Origin: Beijerinckiaceae bacterium
GTDB lineage: Bacteria > Pseudomonadota > Alphaproteobacteria > Rhizobiales > Beijerinckiaceae
Direction of reading: 5' to 3'
Length of the DNA: 64,000 bases
NCBI GenBank assembly: GCA_947370975.1
Contig: CANBNG010000008.1
Coordinates: 94,286 to 158,285, forward strand
Shown here piece after piece: positions 63,005 to 64,000 of this stretch. Position 1 is the first letter of the stretch, and every line of letters starts with the position of its first letter. The position numbers and the translations under genes are program-made. The notes beneath the pieces are model-generated. The model worked only from the letters and a program-made list of their open reading frames with translations, did not search any database and was not told the origin of the DNA.

Positions 63005-63778
63005 TCACCAGCCCGACCAGCCAACAACGAGGCTCGCGGCCCCATCATAGATCAGCTTCATCCCGAGCACGAAGGTTGCTGCCGTGATGATCGCGTAGAA
63101 ATTGCGCGCCGAGACCCTGCGCACCAGCCAGACGCCCGTCAGCGTCGCCACCACAGCAAGCGGCAGCAGGACGGCCGAAGTCGACAGATTGTCGGCAGAC
63201 ACTTGGCCAAGCGCGATGAAGATGATGAACTTGATCCAGTTCAGCACGAAAAACAGCATGGTCGACGTGCCGGCATAGATGGACGGGGGCAGTCGCATGG
63301 GCACGGCATAGGCCTGAAACGGCACGCCGCCCGTATTGGCGATGAACGAGGTGAAGCCGCTGGTCGTGCCCCAGAAAATCGCCGACAGCATGTGGGGCTG
63401 GCGGGGTGGCGCATCGGCGGGCTTGCCGCGAATCCAGTGCAGGGTCACAAAACCCGCCGCGATAAAGCCGACGATGAGTTCAACCGCAGCATTGGAAACG
63501 CGGGCCGCCAGAAGCGCGCCGACGGCGAGCCCCGCGAGCGCGCCCGGCATGAAGAGCAGCAGGCAGCGCCTGTCCCATGTCTTGCGGAAAGCCCAGACCG
63601 AGATCACGTCCTGCACCATCAGGATCGGCAGGATGATCGCCGCGCCCTGAAGGGGCGGAACGACGAGGACCATCAGCGGCAACGCAACCATGCCGAGGCC
63701 CGCAAAGCCGCCCTTGGCCAGACCCAGCAGAAAAACAGCCGGCACAGCAGCCAGATAAAACGTCCAGTCCGTAATCAT
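63005..63778 (-). CDS. TauE/SafE-family sulfite/anion exporter
   Basis: A 257-residue membrane protein with about eight helices. Hallmarks: LLGLAKGGFAGLGMVALPLM near the N-terminus, GALAGLAVGALLA, the second-repeat SGFTSFIANTGGVPFQAYAV and TVLGMKLIYDG-type end. It would carry sulfite, sulfoacetate or another small anion across the inner membrane. Substrate not derivable. Divergent from the acyl-CoA synthetase gene. Confidence 0.9.
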   Translation of the reverse strand: MITDWTFYLAAVPAVFLLGLAKGGFAGLGMVALPLMVLVVPPLQGAAIILPILMVQDVISVWAFRKTWDRRCLLLFMPGALAGLAVGALLAARVSNAAVELIVGFIAAGFVTLHWIRGKPADAPPRQPHMLSAIFWGTTSGFTSFIANTGGVPFQAYAVPMRLPPSIYAGTSTMLFFVLNWIKFIIFIALGQVSADNLSTSAVLLPLAVVATLTGVWLVRRVSARNFYAIITAATFVLGMKLIYDGAASLVVGWSGW

Positions 63779-63927
63779 TCGTGCCTGTTCATCAGTCGTC
63801 TTGCCCCTTTTGGCTAGGCCTAAGAGCTAATCTGCGAGCCGTTGCCTTGTGGGGCAGGGGGTCGCAAGAAAGGGGCCAGCTGTCGGGGCGCTCTCGCCCC
63901 TTATCGACCGGCCCCGGGGAGGGATTC

Positions 63928-64000
63928 ATGAGCTCTTATGCGGACGTATATGCCGCCTGGCAAAAAGATCCGGCCGTTTTCTGGGGCGAGGCCGCCAAGG
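63928..64000 (+). CDS. Propionyl-CoA synthetase-like protein (N-terminal fragment)
   Basis: Only the first 24 codons are in the window: MSSYADVYAAWQKDPAVFWG then EAAK. The opening Y-x-x-VY-x-x-W-x-x-DP-x-x-FW-x-EAA is characteristic of the acetyl/propionyl-CoA synthetase N-terminus, closest in memory to PrpE. GGGGAGGG lies 6 bases before the ATG. The gene is cut by the window end. Confidence 0.75.
   Translation, partial: MSSYADVYAAWQKDPAVFWGEAAK

Overview
The window looks like a chromosomal segment of an alphaproteobacterium, most likely of the order Hyphomicrobiales (Rhizobiales). The evidence is high GC, orthologues of the alphaproteobacterial cell-cycle proteins CpdR, SciP (DUF1153) and GapR (DUF2312), an Omp25/Omp31-type porin-like protein, the split transhydrogenase pntAA-pntAB-pntB behind an aa3-type oxidase subunit IV gene, bS21 with a GTG start, and an alpha-r8 (MmgR-type) small RNA. 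No complete phage, transposase or CRISPR array was seen. The species cannot be named from sequence alone.

Layout. 1-8.8 kb: MmgR-like sRNA, N-formylglutamate amidohydrolase, cpdR, tRNA-Val(GAC) with a small insertion-like segment bounded by a copy of the tRNA 3' end, two orphan Bug-type binding proteins, an outer-membrane barrel, alpha-carbonic anhydrase, and a small Cys-rich gene behind an FNR/FixK-type box. 8.8-20 kb: a beta-CASP RNase-like enzyme and two phosphorelay clusters (OmpR-type regulator, lone Hpt and hybrid kinase; then a 1072-residue hybrid kinase), with a SciP-like regulator, a cytochrome c and a DoxX protein between them. 20-33.4 kb: a surface/secretion region with a periplasmic haem-propeller fusion, a TolC-like lipoprotein, a 2005-residue DUF4347/Ig-like adhesin, and a divergent SGNH esterase-RTX protein. 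33.5-47.5 kb: chemoreceptor, DUF2189 membrane protein, SodC, a third Bug protein, L36, the pnt operon, an ABC1 kinase, a Doc/AbrB toxin-antitoxin pair with a perfect palindromic operator, and oligoendopeptidase F. 47.5-64 kb: an NtrC-like regulator without the GAFTGA loop, an L,D-transpeptidase next to a MepK-like DUF882 peptidase, an ABC importer, the gapR/DUF1244/amidohydrolase/DUF1036/pyk neighbourhood, a TPR lipoprotein, rpsU, purEK, two DUF465 genes, a TauE exporter and the start of a propionyl-CoA synthetase-like gene.

Themes. Cell-cycle control is represented by CpdR, a SciP-like protein and GapR. Envelope work is represented by the L,D-transpeptidase/DUF882 pair, the barrel protein, the TolC homologue and the two large secreted proteins. 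Central carbon and redox metabolism is represented by pyk, pntAA/AB/B and purEK. The most distinctive region is 20-33 kb: two probable type I secretion cargos face away from each other beside a TolC-like gene, but no ABC exporter or membrane-fusion gene lies in the window. Start codons were chosen from Shine-Dalgarno spacing and signal-peptide position, and several are uncertain as noted.
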